Assembly: GCF_002127325.2 (NCBI RefSeq)
Contig: NC_035446.2
Location: forward strand, 160,128,878 to 160,192,877
Length of the DNA: 64,000 bases
Source: Helianthus annuus
Taxonomy: Eukaryota > Streptophyta > Magnoliopsida > Asterales > Asteraceae
Direction: 5' to 3'
The notes beneath the pieces were generated by a model, which saw only the letters and a program-made list of their open reading frames with translations, was not told the origin of the DNA and ran no database searches. The position numbers were made by a program, and so were the translations under genes. Below are positions 31,600 through 44,400 of the stretch, piece after piece. How positions within the stretch are numbered: the first letter of the stretch is position 1; every line of letters begins with the position of its first letter.

Positions 31600-33245
31600 T
31601 TTGATCCAAAAAATTGCTCTGTCCGAGTTTTTCTTAGTGTTAAACCCGTCTGAGTTTAAAACTCTGTGTTTGTGTTTCCGGGGTTTTGGTGAACTAGTGT
31701 GAAGTCACACAAGGGAGAAAGTCCGGAGACTTGTTTCTTCTGAGCTTCAGCTTGTCTGAGTTTTCATTTAAATGTCTGAGTTTAGCGCTTGCTTGTTCTT
31801 GTCCGAGTTTAGCTCAGTCCGAATTTTTCTTGTTCTAGTCCGAGTTTCAGTTACTTAGGTCTGAGTTTAGCGCTTGCTCGTTCTTGTCCGAGTTTTGTGG
31901 GTGTATGTTTCCAGAGTTTTGAAACTCGGACTAAACAGGTCAAGCGAGTTTTGATAACCGAGTATGTGAAACAAGAGCGTCTCGAAATCCGAGTATGTTT
32001 GAAAAACATCTCCAAGTCCGAGTTTTAAAGCTTGAATATTGTGCTGAGTTTTGAATAGGTAAAGGATCTGTTTTTCCGAGTTTTACAATGAGCTGTAACA
32101 GTCCGATTTTTTAATTAGCTAACCTTCGAGTTTCCTTTCAATTTCTGTCCGAATTTTCATTCTATTGTAGTCCGAGTTTTGTGTAAATTCATTTTAAGTC
32201 CGAGCTTCACCATATCCGACTTTTGAAACAAGTCCGAGTTTTTGAAAGTTCACTATGCTTCTCCGAGTTCACAATGGTGCGAGTATTGATGTCTATTGTA
32301 TGAGTTTTTAGTTTAAACAGTCAAAAGGTCCGAGTTTTGAAGTTTGGTTGTTCCGCGTTTGATCTAAAAACAGTCTCCGAGTTTTAAAACAGTCTCCGAG
32401 TTTTGGAGGTTCTGTAAAATCTCCTTGTTCCGAGTTATGCAAATCTGTTTGTCTGCGTTTTTTTTTTAAACTGTGTAACAGTTTCTTTTGAGTATCAAAA
32501 GTCTCCGAGTTTTCACAGCTCAATCCGACTTTGACAGTAAACCGTCTGTCTGAGGTTCAACAGTCTGAAGTTTGTTATTTCCGAGTTTTGGATCAGTTCA
32601 AAGGTTCCGAGTTTCTTTACATTATTCTAAGTTTAAAGTTAACAGCTTTGGTCCGAGTTTTTTTTTTTTTAAAAACCAGTCAACACCGAACCGGTAGTGA
32701 AACAGTTTTGGTCCGAATTTTGTGTTAAAATGGGGTTCCGAGTTTTAACAATGTCCGATGTTTTGCTTGTTCTGTGTTTCCGAGTTTTAACTTGTAACTG
32801 TGCATACCTTGGTTGTTCTGTGTTTCCATGTTTAACACTGTTCTGTCCGAGGTTTTAGGCTGTGAAACCTCTATCTGAGTTTATTTTTATTATTTATTTA
32901 TTTCCGAGTTTTGAGTTTTAAGTGCAAAGGTAACGATCTTCGTCCGAGGTTTCGACTGTACAGAGTTTAACTCGTTTGACCTTTGTCTTTAAAAGACTTG
33001 CAAAGTTCCGAGTTTTCGTATTGTTTATAAAAGACTTAGTGTCTCCGAGTTTTGTATGTGGGTCCGAAGACAGAAAGGGGTCCAAGTTTTGAAAGGCTCC
33101 GAGTTTTGATAAGTTCAAGTTATCAATGTTCCGAGTTTTACAATGACGTATTGATGATCCGAGTTTAAACAGTCATAACTGGTCCGAGTTTTATGAACAG
33201 AGTTCCGAAGTTTAACTTCAAAAATGTTGTTCCGAGTTATTTTCT
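31600..33245. repeat. Dispersed TCCGAGTTTT motif array
   Basis: Several dozen copies of (G)TCCGAGTTTT, with variants such as TCTGAGTTT and TCCGAATTTT, lie 10-45 bp apart, all on the plus strand, with unrelated spacers. The array stops at the PPR fragment and resumes weakly at 34330-34480. The spacing is irregular, so this is not a simple tandem satellite. Confidence 0.85.
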
Positions 33246-33263
33246 TCACTCACGGTCGAAAGA

Positions 33264-34261
33264 ATGAAGTCGTACGGGTTAAAGCCAAGCTGTGTCACCG
33301 TCAATCCAGTGATCAAACAGTATTGTCAATCTAGTAATCTTGTTGAGGCTGAAAAATGGATAAAAATGATGCCGGAAATGGGCGTTTCTCCCGATGTGAC
33401 GACATACAACATACTGCTTGATGGCTTCGGGAGGAATTTACAATTCGACAAGTGTTTTCAACTCCTCGAAGAAATGGAAACTAACGGGTTAATCCCGAAT
33501 GCCATAAGTTACGGTTCTCTCGTGAACCATTTAGGCAAAGACGGAAGGCTTCTCGAAGCGCAAGTGGTTTTCACCGATATGACAAGTAGAGGCGTTTTAC
33601 CGAATACCAGAATATATAATATGCTGATTAATGGGTACTGTAACGAGGGGAATATACAAGATGCTTACAAGATGGTTGATAAAATGTCGAGCGATAATGT
33701 AGTTCCGACATTGTATACGTACAATACATTGATAAACGGTCTCTGCAAAAAGGGGTTTAACGCTCGTAGAGAAACTCGTCGGTGAAATGTCGCAGATGAA
33801 CTTAAATCTCGACCGGCTGCTATATAACGAACTGATTCAATTTTACACAGATCTTGGTTTTGTTGAGAAAACGTGTTCGTTATACCATGAGATGATTGAT
33901 AACGGAGTTCTTCCCGATAGGATGGCGTACAATAGTTTGATCAGAGCGTATTTGAAGGAGCGAAAGATTCATGAATCGAAGGATATCGTTGATCAAATGA
34001 AGGCGTCTGGATTAGTTCCGAAAGCTGATACTTATGACACGATGATTAAGGGTCTATGTGATATTAAGATGTGTAGTGAAGGGTATATCTGGTACCGGGA
34101 AATGGTGGCGAACAGGTTTTTTTTTTCCGAGTGTAAACGTTGCTCGTGAGCTTCTTACTGGTCTCAAAGAGGATGGAAAGTTACAAGAGGTTCAAGTAAT
34201 GTCCTCTGAAATGAACGTTGAAGGATTGGATTATTTTTGTGCAAAAAAAAAAAGGTTGAAT
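33264..34261 (+). pseudogene. Captured pentatricopeptide-repeat gene fragment
   Basis: From ATG 33264 the frame encodes consecutive 35-residue P-type PPR units: VTTYNILLDGFGRNLQFDKC, AISYGSLVNHLGKDGRLLEA, RIYNMLINGYCNEGNIQDAY, YTYNTLINGLCKKG. A frameshift near 33757 moves the rest to another frame (LLYNELIQFYTDLGFVEKTC, MAYNSLIRAYLKERKIHESK, DTYDTMIKGLCDIKMCSEGY). A second shift in a T run near 34120 leads to VNVARELLTGLKEDGKLQEV and SSEMNVEGLD, which looks like a natural C-terminus. It is thus the C-terminal part of an organelle-type RNA-binding PPR protein. It is placed inside an LTR element and no longer codes for one chain. PPR genes mostly lack introns, so RNA and DNA capture cannot be told apart. 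Confidence 0.88.
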
Positions 34262-35568
34262 TTATGGGTTTTTCGGATTTCTTTGCTTATTCTGAATTTC
34301 TTTGTACTCTAAGTACTATTCCGATGATCTGATTCGAGGTTTCAAGAGCTTTCGGGTTTTACGAGTTCCGAATTTTCTAGAATTCCGGGTTACCTGGGGT
34401 ACCGGATTTATAGCTAAATTTAGAAGTTTGTGTTGTTCGGAAGTTTCGAGTTGTGCATGTTCCGAGTTTTTCTAGTTATTCCGGGTTACCTGGGGTACCG
34501 GATAACTAACTAAGAGTCAGAATTATGTGTAGTTTGGAAACTTGAAGTCGGTTTCGGATTATCGGAAAGTTTTATGGTACTTATGTTGTCCGGATCAAGT
34601 GAGGAGGTGAAGAGAATACGACTTGCTTGGATTTTTGTATTGTTTACAAAGAAAAATGGGGAGTAAAAATTTTGAAATTCCTGTTTTCTTTGTAAACCAT
34701 AAGCTCGTGGTGCTACATCGAAACAAGTTCATGTTTACTATCTTTGAGATTAACTTAGTGTTAATCTTACCGGTGGCGAAGTGTTTATAACATGAAGCAA
34801 GTTAGAGCTAGTGTATGATTGAGTTTTGTCAAGTTTGTTCGAGGTTTAATCAAGTGTTGACGTGATGAAGCAAATTGTTCGTTTGGAAAGTAGTTGAAGG
34901 TCATGCCTTTATCGTATGCCGGTTAGAGTAGAGAAGATTAGTCTTCTTGGTACCTCTTCCAAGTTGGTGACTGATCGGATTCTCGAAATAGGGGTTCTTA
35001 CATTGAGGGGGAGATCAGAGACGAAAGTCATCGAGTAATTGGTGGATTTGTGAAGATACGGGATTGGATCTTGAAGATTCGAGATGAAATGATTTCAGAC
35101 ACTCGGTTGAAGACTCTGATCAAGATGGTGGATGTACTTTTACAAAGTTCAGTTTGTTATTAACTTATCGAACTGAGCTTCATGTCTTTGTGAAGTTTGA
35201 AGTGTTCAAGGTTGGCATTGGAAATCCAATGTTTCTTTCTTCTACCGGTTAGGTTTGAAGATTAATGTATCGAGCGATATTCCTACATGTGGTTGTAAGT
35301 CGGTTCGCGTTAACTTGATTCGGGAGTAGTTTGAGGGGGAGGATCTACAGTGATTGATGTTGGATTCTTCGGGTTTCTCAAAGCGGCCTTAAGTGATCGT
35401 CAGCAAGTCTTTAATTAGAAGGGTTGAAGATCGCTGTGCTCTACCTAAAAGATCAAGTCTCAGCTTAAGTTGAAAGCATGCATGATATCATCAGTCAAGG
35501 GGGAGTCTGTAAGTGCAGTATCCGGTGATTGAAGATTATCGATGCGACACAGAACTGATGCAACAGTT
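34262..35568. other. Copia-type element interior after the PPR fragment
   Basis: Non-coding. It contains further TCCGAGTTT words and several GGGGGAG tracts. AAGGGGGAGTCTGTAAGTGC at about 35496 repeats the polypurine tract plus LTR start 73 bp ahead of the real one. Confidence 0.6.
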
Positions 35569-35579
35569 AAGGGGGAGAC
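35569..35579 (+). other. Polypurine tract (30769 element)
   Basis: AAGGGGGAGAC just before the TGTAAG start of the 3' LTR. Confidence 0.75.
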
Positions 35580-36228
35580 TGTAAGTGCAGTTCCTGCCGG
35601 GTAACTGTCGCTTATCAGTTCTGGTCAACCAAAGCAGAAGTCCAAGTTAAAGTCAACCATAATGAAGAATTCAAGACCACATGAAGACCATGCATTGATC
35701 AAGGGGGAGTTGTTAATGCACTTTGGGTGAAAAGTGCATGCCTTTCAATTGTTAGGGTCTTTATTATACATGTCTTGAAAGTTAGTTCAAGGTTTATCCT
35801 TGTACAACTTGTCCAAGTTTTAGGAGAACTTTTGTCTGAGTTTTATGTTTAGGGAAAAAGTCAGAGTTTTTGGTGTAGAATTGGTTTGTCCGAGGTTTAG
35901 TCCCTAGCCTATATATATGTGTGTATTGTGTAGATTAGGAAAACTCTTGTAGCTTGGTGCACCTCTCCCACTCGTTCATCCTCCTGGTGTGAATTCTAGA
36001 GAGAGAGAGACTATGTGTTAGTGAGAGAAAGCTAGGGTTTAGATCTTTGTGATCTAAACCAGCTTGTAGATGATGTATACTCCTTTGGTTTGTGTAATCT
36101 GTGATGACTGATTCATCAATAAAGAGATTCATCTTCTACATATTTCTATCTTGTTCTTCATATTTTGTTCTTCATGTCTTGAATCAAGTGCAATGTTTGA
36201 TGTTCGTCATCGATCCGGTGCTTTCACA
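35580..36228 (+). repeat. 3' LTR of Copia-type element
   Basis: 649-bp copy of the 5' LTR with about 14 substitutions and a shorter GA repeat. Confidence 0.88.
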
Positions 36229-38030
36229 TTTTTTATACTTTTAACGGGTTATATTAGCAAACCCAAAACTTGATTACTAATCTAAGTGTTGTGGTCTCCA
36301 CCGCAACACACGCGTACCCCACTAGAATATTTTATTTGAAGTAGTGGTTAGTACAAGCACCAACTATGTAAAACCAAATTATGGTTTATATTTACATTTT
36401 GTAGTTCATTTACAAAAATATGTAATATCCCAATATTAGCATTTGTAAAGGATTCATTTGGACATGTACTATCATTTGTCAATGCTTCGTATTCAAATTC
36501 TATGACATCACATTCAATATGAACATTTAGTTTTGGCTTTACTTGAAAGTTATTAGTGTCTGCCACAAAGGGCGTGATCGAGGTCGCCAATTATAAAAAA
36601 ACAAATAAAATAAATAGGACAAACGGGTCACACGAACACATTATGTTTAGCTAAATATGTTACTGGGTTTGACCCGAACTTACCGAACCCACAAAATAAA
36701 AACCATTGCTTATATAAGATTATGTGTTTACTGATAGTGTGATACCAATAGCATCTTTAAATTATAAATTATATAAAAATGGGTATAAATAACTCAGTGG
36801 TAATGTTTGATAGGTGTTATAAACATAATGCATACATCTTCTTTATCTAAATAAAAGCAATCACCAATAAAGTATCACGAGCAGCTCAATTTTTACTCCA
36901 CAGTGCTTTTTCTCGAAATATAACACTAGGTGTACTATTGAACTTGCATTTTTCAATTTTGTGTCATAGGTTGATTTTAATTTATATTTTATCTCAAATT
37001 GAGTATATCCAAATAAATAACTTACAAATGGGCCAAGTTGGAGTTTACCAAAAATGGAGTTGCTTTGTGTCCCAGTTCTATTAGTTTTTTTGCACGTTTG
37101 GGTCTTACAACATGAGAAAGTAGTAAGGGCAAAATGGTCAAAATCATTTTTTTGATATTGTATGACAAGAAGCAACCCCCCTGATTTTTGTACGAACATA
37201 ACCTTTATAATACTCTAATATTTTTTATTTAAAAAATGCACCATAATGTTTAATAATTGCAAAATTTTTAAGTAAAAAGGAATAACATGAGAGAATGCGT
37301 CTACATAAAGGTTATATTATCATATATATCGTCTTGTGAATTATTCATAACCATCTAAGCATCTTAAGTATCATGATAGAGGGGCTTCGCTTAGGTTACA
37401 CCATCTTACTATCATATGAATCATTGATACACATTTACTCAAATAGCACATAGGTTTACATTATGCCTTTTGACTTATCCATATCATCTAATAACAATAA
37501 TAACAATAATAATACTGTTAATAATTATAACATAAGAGACAATCTGTATATGTCACCTAATTTACTATGTGTTCTTAACCATATTTTAAAAATACTCAAT
37601 AGTTGATGTTACTTAGTGATATATTGTTATACATGTTCCTTACAGTATGTATGGTTTCTAATATAACATGACATTAAATTATATTCTAACCATACATCAA
37701 CTAAAGAACATTGATTCTAGACCCTAACTACATATTTACCTTCATAAATACAACTTTAATAATGTTTTTAATTATACTTTATTATATTAATGTGGCTATA
37801 ATCGTTATGTCCCTTTGTATGCAAACCCCTAACTTCTCGGTTTCACTCTAATAAAAGTAAGTGACTTATCATTTTCCCATAACAATCATCATTTAATTTT
37901 GTGTTAATTAATGTTGTACATTCCAAAAGACCATCTAAATGGCTTTATAAATCTTTGCCCATATTGCAGTCCATACCCGCCTTCTCTCCAACAACCTATA
38001 ACCGCTCTGTCTACACGTGTGGCCATGGCA
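36229..38030. other. Intergenic, no gene recognised
   Basis: Strongly AT-rich. The minus-strand frame at 36861-37199 shows no known motif. Nothing beyond simple A/T runs and an AAT-rich stretch near 37480-37530 could be supported. Confidence 0.55.
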
Positions 38031-38467
38031 TAGGAGGACTATATTAAAGCGGTTGAAAAAAAATTAAAGTTTTTTTTAATACCGAAATCTATTTTTTAAT
38101 ACGGGATTCACATTTATAGATGTTTATAAATATTTTTAACAGTTATAAATATTTATAAATATTTTTTAATACCGAATTCACATTTTTAATACCGAAAAAA
38201 AGGTAATGTTTTTTTTAATACCCAATTCACGTTTATAAATATTTATTAAAAACATAAAATGTTTTAAATATTGGGTGGATAAAGAGTGTACGTAGTTCGT
38301 GGCGAACCAAGCATATGTAAACGTTGGTCATTTTGGTTAAGGTCAAATCAGGTTTGCATTAGAACGTAATATACACTTAGGATATGTCATTTTGGATAAG
38401 CACAATATTGGTTATCATTTTTGAATCAAATGGTTAAAGTTTATAGTTATGCTGGTAATATATGCAG

Positions 38468-41400
38468 AGTGTTGAATTCACCTGTCATGTTGAAGTCAAA
38501 CGCATACGCAATAGCCAAGAGTGGTTCAGGCTGACATGTGGCGGTGGGAATTGCATGAAAGGTGTGGGGCGTGAAGACAACGATATGTGGTGTGATGGGT
38601 GCGAAAACCCCGTTGTCTTCCCGAGAGCAAGGTTTGTTTCTAAAAATGTTTAGTTGTATTAATTTGTAGTCATTCTCATGCAGGCTTATAACTGAAAATA
38701 AATTACAAACCTTGCACAGTTTCAGGCTAGAACTCGAGGTGTTTGACTCAACAGCCGAAGCTGTCATTGTCTGCTTTGAAGACACCGCCCAACGCTTGAC
38801 AAAGACTACTGCTCATAGTATACTCACAGCAGAGTCTGGCCTGTCACGCGTCTACAGTCTTTATTCCACTGACATACAGGATAAGTTCACTCCGATGATG
38901 GTAAGGAACGCTGATGGAAGCATTTCAACACTGCCGAATTGTTTGCACTCTCTTATGGGCAGCACTCAGACCCTCCAGCTTGATTCGTGTACGTATTATG
39001 ATCATGGCCATTTTGAATCCTTCAACTGCAAGAATGTCCTGCTAGATGGGGATGGTTGTAAGCCCTTTGGTTCTTCCACACCTCCATTGATCCCCGCTAA
39101 AGATAAGGGGGTGCTACCCATACCGACACCAGTTAAGCGCGTTGAAGCGATCATAAGGTATATATCGGCTTACACTTTATTCGTGCCCTGTTTAATAAAA
39201 CATTTTAATTAAAGATGTGCTATTTACCTTTCTACTCGATCTGAAATGTTATTTACATACTTGGTATATGTTTACTCTATTTTAAAATTAGGAGGCTACA
39301 ACAGTCGGAAACTTGAGTTCGTAAATATAAAAGTGCATTGTTCTACATTAAAAAAAATAGGAATAAAAAAACTTGGTAACGCATCACTTCGAATTTGTAA
39401 AGACATATAAGGGGAGAAGTTGGCTTTTTGTTGGTGCACTTGTGTCTGTACTTTGTCTGTATTCGGTCTGTATGTAAACGATGTCCTTGATAGTCTGTAA
39501 GTTGACCAAGTCAACTATCCTCCTAGTTTGACTTGGCCAATTAGTTGAAAGATGTTAGTCTGTATCGAAGGATAACCTCGAAGGATAATGTTGATCCTTC
39601 GAGGTGCTCGAAAGATATGCTTCGAATGATTAGACCTCGAAAGATGATCTTTCGAGGTCCCTGCTTATCCTTCGAAAGCATTGTATCCGAAAGATGATCC
39701 TTCGGACCATCTATCGAATCCTTCGAGAAGACCTGCTGTATATGGGTATATATACCCATGCAGTGTTGAGGACAGAAGACAGATGCACACAGATAGTCAC
39801 ACCGAGAGATAGAGAGTTGAGAGCATCCTGTCCAAAAACACTCACACACTTAGAGAGTTTATAGAACATTTCTGTAAACATTGAACTTGTAACCGAACCC
39901 TCATTGCATTAATACAAGTTGTGTTAATCGGTGAACTTGTGTGTTTGTTTCTCTACTTGCTACTAACTCGGTTTGCTTGCTAGCTTGGATTCCGCACTCG
40001 CTAGTAGGTTTGTATAACAAGGTTTAGGTTCGTAATCCTCCGCGAAAAGGGACCTACAAGTGGTATCAGAGCTTGGCTCTTTACCTTGTTTAAAACCGGG
40101 TTTTTACAAGTTTTGGTGTGTTGAAACACTTGGTTTTGCACCTGTTTTTACTTGGTTTCTTGCATTTTCTTTGAGTAAAAACGTGTCTAAACTAACCGGG
40201 AGTGTTTAAAGTGGGGTTGGGTAACTTGAAAACTTGTTTTTGAGTAACTTTGTGTTTTCCGGCGAAAGCTCCGGTTAAACTTCCGGTGACTGGTTTGAAG
40301 ATAAGGTTATCCATTTTTGGCATAGTTTATTTCAAATCTTGGTTGGTAAGATTGTTGTCAGCCTGCCATACCCTTTTGCCGAAAGTTGACTTACCAACCA
40401 ATCACCTTTTCACCAACCTTTCACATCAGATCAGTTTGTGTCAGAACCTCTCGAAAGATATCTTTCGACATCGAAAGACTATCCTTCGACATCTGTCGAT
40501 CAAGGAAGACTCGAAAGATTGTTATCCTTCGACCCATCCTTCGAAGTCTGAATCATATCCTTCGAGAAAGGAATCTAATCGAAAGACAAGTGTCCGAAAG
40601 ATAGGGATTTAGCTCGAAAGATAAGGATCTTTCAAAGGAGAATCCTTCGAGCTCTTGAATCTTTCGAAATCATTGTTCGAGACTCAACAGTAATCTTTCG
40701 AGTACTGTTGATCCTTCGAACAATAGTTGATCTTTCGATTGTGGTCAGTTTGTTGTTAACAAGTTTCTGTGATTTCAGATCCTTCGACCAGGATCCTTCG
40801 ACTGGGAGTGATCTTTCGGGTGCTCATCATCTTTCGTGACTTGGACATAGATTTTATTTTTCTTGTCAAAGATGAATCCGAGTTGGTGGGGAAATCCGGC
40901 TCCAGACAGTGGAAAATACATGAATACCAGTCAATCTCCATCATGGGCCGAATCTCCAGTATCTACATCCTCACAAACAAATGCCACTCCAGCTGGTCAA
41001 TGGGCGTTTGTTTCAAATCAAACTCCGAGTATTCAAAGTCTTCTACTAAGCGAAAGTGAAACCGGAAGTTTGAACAGGCCTCCAAAGTTGATGCATCTTA
41101 ATGAATATCCGGGATGGGTTGATCGTTTCCATACATACATTCTTGGTCAAAATACAGAGTTGTGGTTGCGGTTCACTACGGAATTCGATCAAACTATCGA
41201 GGTTGCTGCTTCTTCGACAACTACTTTTGCCGATCTTCCTGATGATCAAAAGAAGACGTATGACTTAGAAAAGAAAGCATACGCTATTCTCACTCAAGCA
41301 CTGAGCAAGGATATTTATCATCAGTTCGTCAGTTTCAAGACTACGAAGAAGCTGTGGGATGCATTGAAGACAAGAGGAGTAGGTAATGAAGCCACACGTC

Positions 41401-44400
41401 AACTACGACGAGATCTACTGAAGAAAGAATTCGATGGCTTCACATGTATGGATAAGGAGTCCTTAGGAGATATGACAAGCCGTTTCTATCACCTACTTAC
41501 TGAGCTGACCAACTTTGAAGTCACAACGACTCCAACAGAGGTGGTAAAGAAGTTTGCCGATGCATTGCCTCCTCAATGGAACAACTTCCTGGAAATCTTG
41601 AAGTACAACGGAACGTTGAAAACTACAAATATCAACGATTTCGTGCAGCTTCTGGAGAACAAGGATCAGGAAGAAACGTTGAAGGCAAAGAGAGTTGCAG
41701 TGCCACAGAATCCAGAGATGTATTATGGCACCTCCACTTCTTCATCTGCAAAAGCCGGTTCACATGCTCCACTTCAAACGGCGTTTGTCACAAGCACGGA
41801 TATGTATGGCAATCCAGTGCAAGTTCCTGTAAAGCCGCCTCCAACCACAGATCTGTATGGAAATCCAATACAACCACCTCCTCCTCCTCCTGCTCAACAA
41901 CCACAATATGCGTGTTATGGAGGAACATCATCTGCTGCAGGTCAACAATCAAAGTCAAGTACAGTACAGCTCGACACGTCAAGCTTTTCTAAAATCAGTG
42001 TAGAAGTAGCTAAGGAACACATGGAGCTGCTTAACACTGTAGTGAGCGCGTACTGTGGGTTGATAGAAGGTCAGATTGGAAACATTAATCTGACACAAGA
42101 AGATTACAGGCAGATTGATAAGGAAGAGATGGACTTGATGGACATCAAGTGGGCCTTTGCGAGTGCAGTGAGAAGAGCAAAGGATTGGATGGAAAGTACT
42201 GGCAGAACCAGCTTGGAAAGCAAGCGAGACACCAAGTATGGGTTCGATAAGCAAGCTGTTAAGTGCTTCAACTGTGGTGAACGGGGTCACTTCAAAAGGG
42301 AGTGCACAAAGCCAGCCCAGCACGGGAATCAAAACCCCTTCAGAAACCAAGGCAACCAGCAGAACAGAAACAATGATCGTACATTGGTGCCTGTCAACAA
42401 CCAAACCAACCGAGCACTTGCAGTTCAGGTAGATGAAGGTTGTGACTGGTCAATCCAGTTGGGTGGTGATGCTCCTGATGGAACAGCATGTTTTGCTCAG
42501 ATTGTGAAGGAGCTAGTTCACACCAGTGGTGGAGAATCTTCTGCCAGTGGTGGTGAATCGTCTGAAGATGAAGACTCTTCTGGTTATAGCAGGAGTGCTG
42601 ATGAAGAATCATCCAATTCTGGTGATGATTATGTGGGTGAGACATCGAATGCAGCAATCGATGCAGATATTGATGAACTCTTGGAGGAAGCTGCAGCAGA
42701 AACTCAAAGAAGATCTATTTTGGTGGATCAAGCTGCTTATACTTCGTCTTCTCTCCATTCAGCCTTTATGGCTAATGTCGACGGTTCATCAAGTCAGGTA
42801 TGTGTCGATGAACCCACTGCTGTTAATTGTGATGAATGTGCTAGGATGCATGCTAGATGTGCAGAAATGGAGAAAAGTATGTCTGAGTTGCAAGGCAAAC
42901 ATGATGCTTTACAAGCTAGTTTGTTTGACTTGCAAGACAAACATACTACTGTGAATGAGAATCTGAGTGACTTGCAAAGCAAGCATGAGGCTTTGCAAGA
43001 AAAATATGATGTGACATTCATCCACAATCAGAAGTTGACTGTGGACCTCTCTAAATGCACAGAAGCCAACATGTTTTATGAAAACCATGAAAAAGAATTT
43101 AAGTCAGTAATTGAAACATTAAAGAAGGATAAAACTGAACTGACTAAAATGGTTTCAAGAAAACAAACTGATATTAATTTGTATATATCTCGCCTTGAGA
43201 GTATGCAAAAAGAGATGGCTTGTGTGAAAACCGAAAGTGATGCGATCCAACTCAAGCTAGACAGTTATTTGAGTTCTAGCTATGTGTTAGATCACATCAT
43301 TGACGTTCAGAAGGAAAAGAGAGATGTCACATGCATAGGGTACAAGAAGTGTCCACCACCAGTGAGACATAATTATGATGCCATGCCTGATGAAGAGGAC
43401 ATGGTTTTCTTTGAACCTTCTGTGCCTCTAGATGTTAAGGAGTTTGCTGCAGGACTCGGATACCAAAAGGAAGTATCCTCAGATTCAGATGTGTCAGCAG
43501 ATACACTTGTGAGTGCTGAACAGAATCAAGATCCTCCAGTTGTGATTGAGGATGCTGATTCGTCTGATGATGAATCTGATGATACTGTCCCAGCAAAGTC
43601 TGATGCGGTAGTCAAAAATGAGGACATACCTCTTGAGAATCACATTCTATGTGATCCCCCTGTTCAACCCGCTAAGACTGTTGCAACTGAGTCCTCATCT
43701 GCAGAAAAGCCGGAGAGTGTGAATTTGCTGTACACTCTAGTTGGTGATGATAAAATTTACTCAGACAAAGATTTTCCCATTAAGAATGTTAATCAATCCT
43801 TAATCTGTAAAGTCTTTGAGAATTCGACGAGTAAGTTCTTGGGAAAGGCAGGACCTAAAGTTACAGTTACACAGTGTCCGCCTATTCCAAAAGCTGAAAT
43901 CCGAAAACAATTTGGTAACAAGAAATTACCAACAGTGCCAACACAGCAAAATCACACCAAACCCAAAGGTAAAACACCGGCTCAAGCTAACAAGAAGCCG
44001 AACCAAAAGAAGAAGAAAAATGTTAACTTTGTGAAATCGACGGGAACAGACAAAATTGAAAAGTTTGAAAATCAATCTAACTTAGATTTTGTCAAGAAAG
44101 CTATTGTCGAGAAAAGAAATGAACCAAGTAGTTCAAAACCTAGTACCTCGGGTTCACAAAGTTCAACATCATCGGCTAGACGATCACATGATTCTTCGGG
44201 GTTTGTAGAACGAAGATCATGTTTTGAGTGTGGAACCATTGGACATATTATTCTTAATTGTCCATATCTTCATAAACAAAAAGGAAAGATTGATGATCCC
44301 CGTGGCAAAACTGACCGTAAGCCAACAGTTTCCACAAAACAAGATCCCCGACTTGTAAAAGAAAGGGAAAAGAAACAGAAAAGGCAACAGGTCAAGAAAA

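Larger units (their letters stand above)
30769..36228 (+). mobile_element. Non-autonomous Copia-type element with a captured PPR gene
   Basis: 5.46 kb, plus strand. LTRs 30769-31419 and 35580-36228 flank a TGGTATCAGAGC primer site (initiator tRNA-Met class, usual in Copia elements) and a polypurine tract before the 3' LTR. T tracts on both sides fit a TTTTT target duplication, though poly-T makes that ambiguous. No gag or pol is present. The interior holds a long array of TCCGAGTTTT words, then part of a pentatricopeptide-repeat gene, then more of the array. The LTRs differ at about 14 places by eye, so this is the oldest LTR element in the window. It must have used proteins from an autonomous Copia element. 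Confidence 0.88.

Noticed and set aside
39541..39849. 102-residue minus-strand frame in each LTR of the young Copia element (also 50115-50423)
   Set aside because: It is conserved only because the LTRs are identical; it is antisense to transcription and shows no motif.
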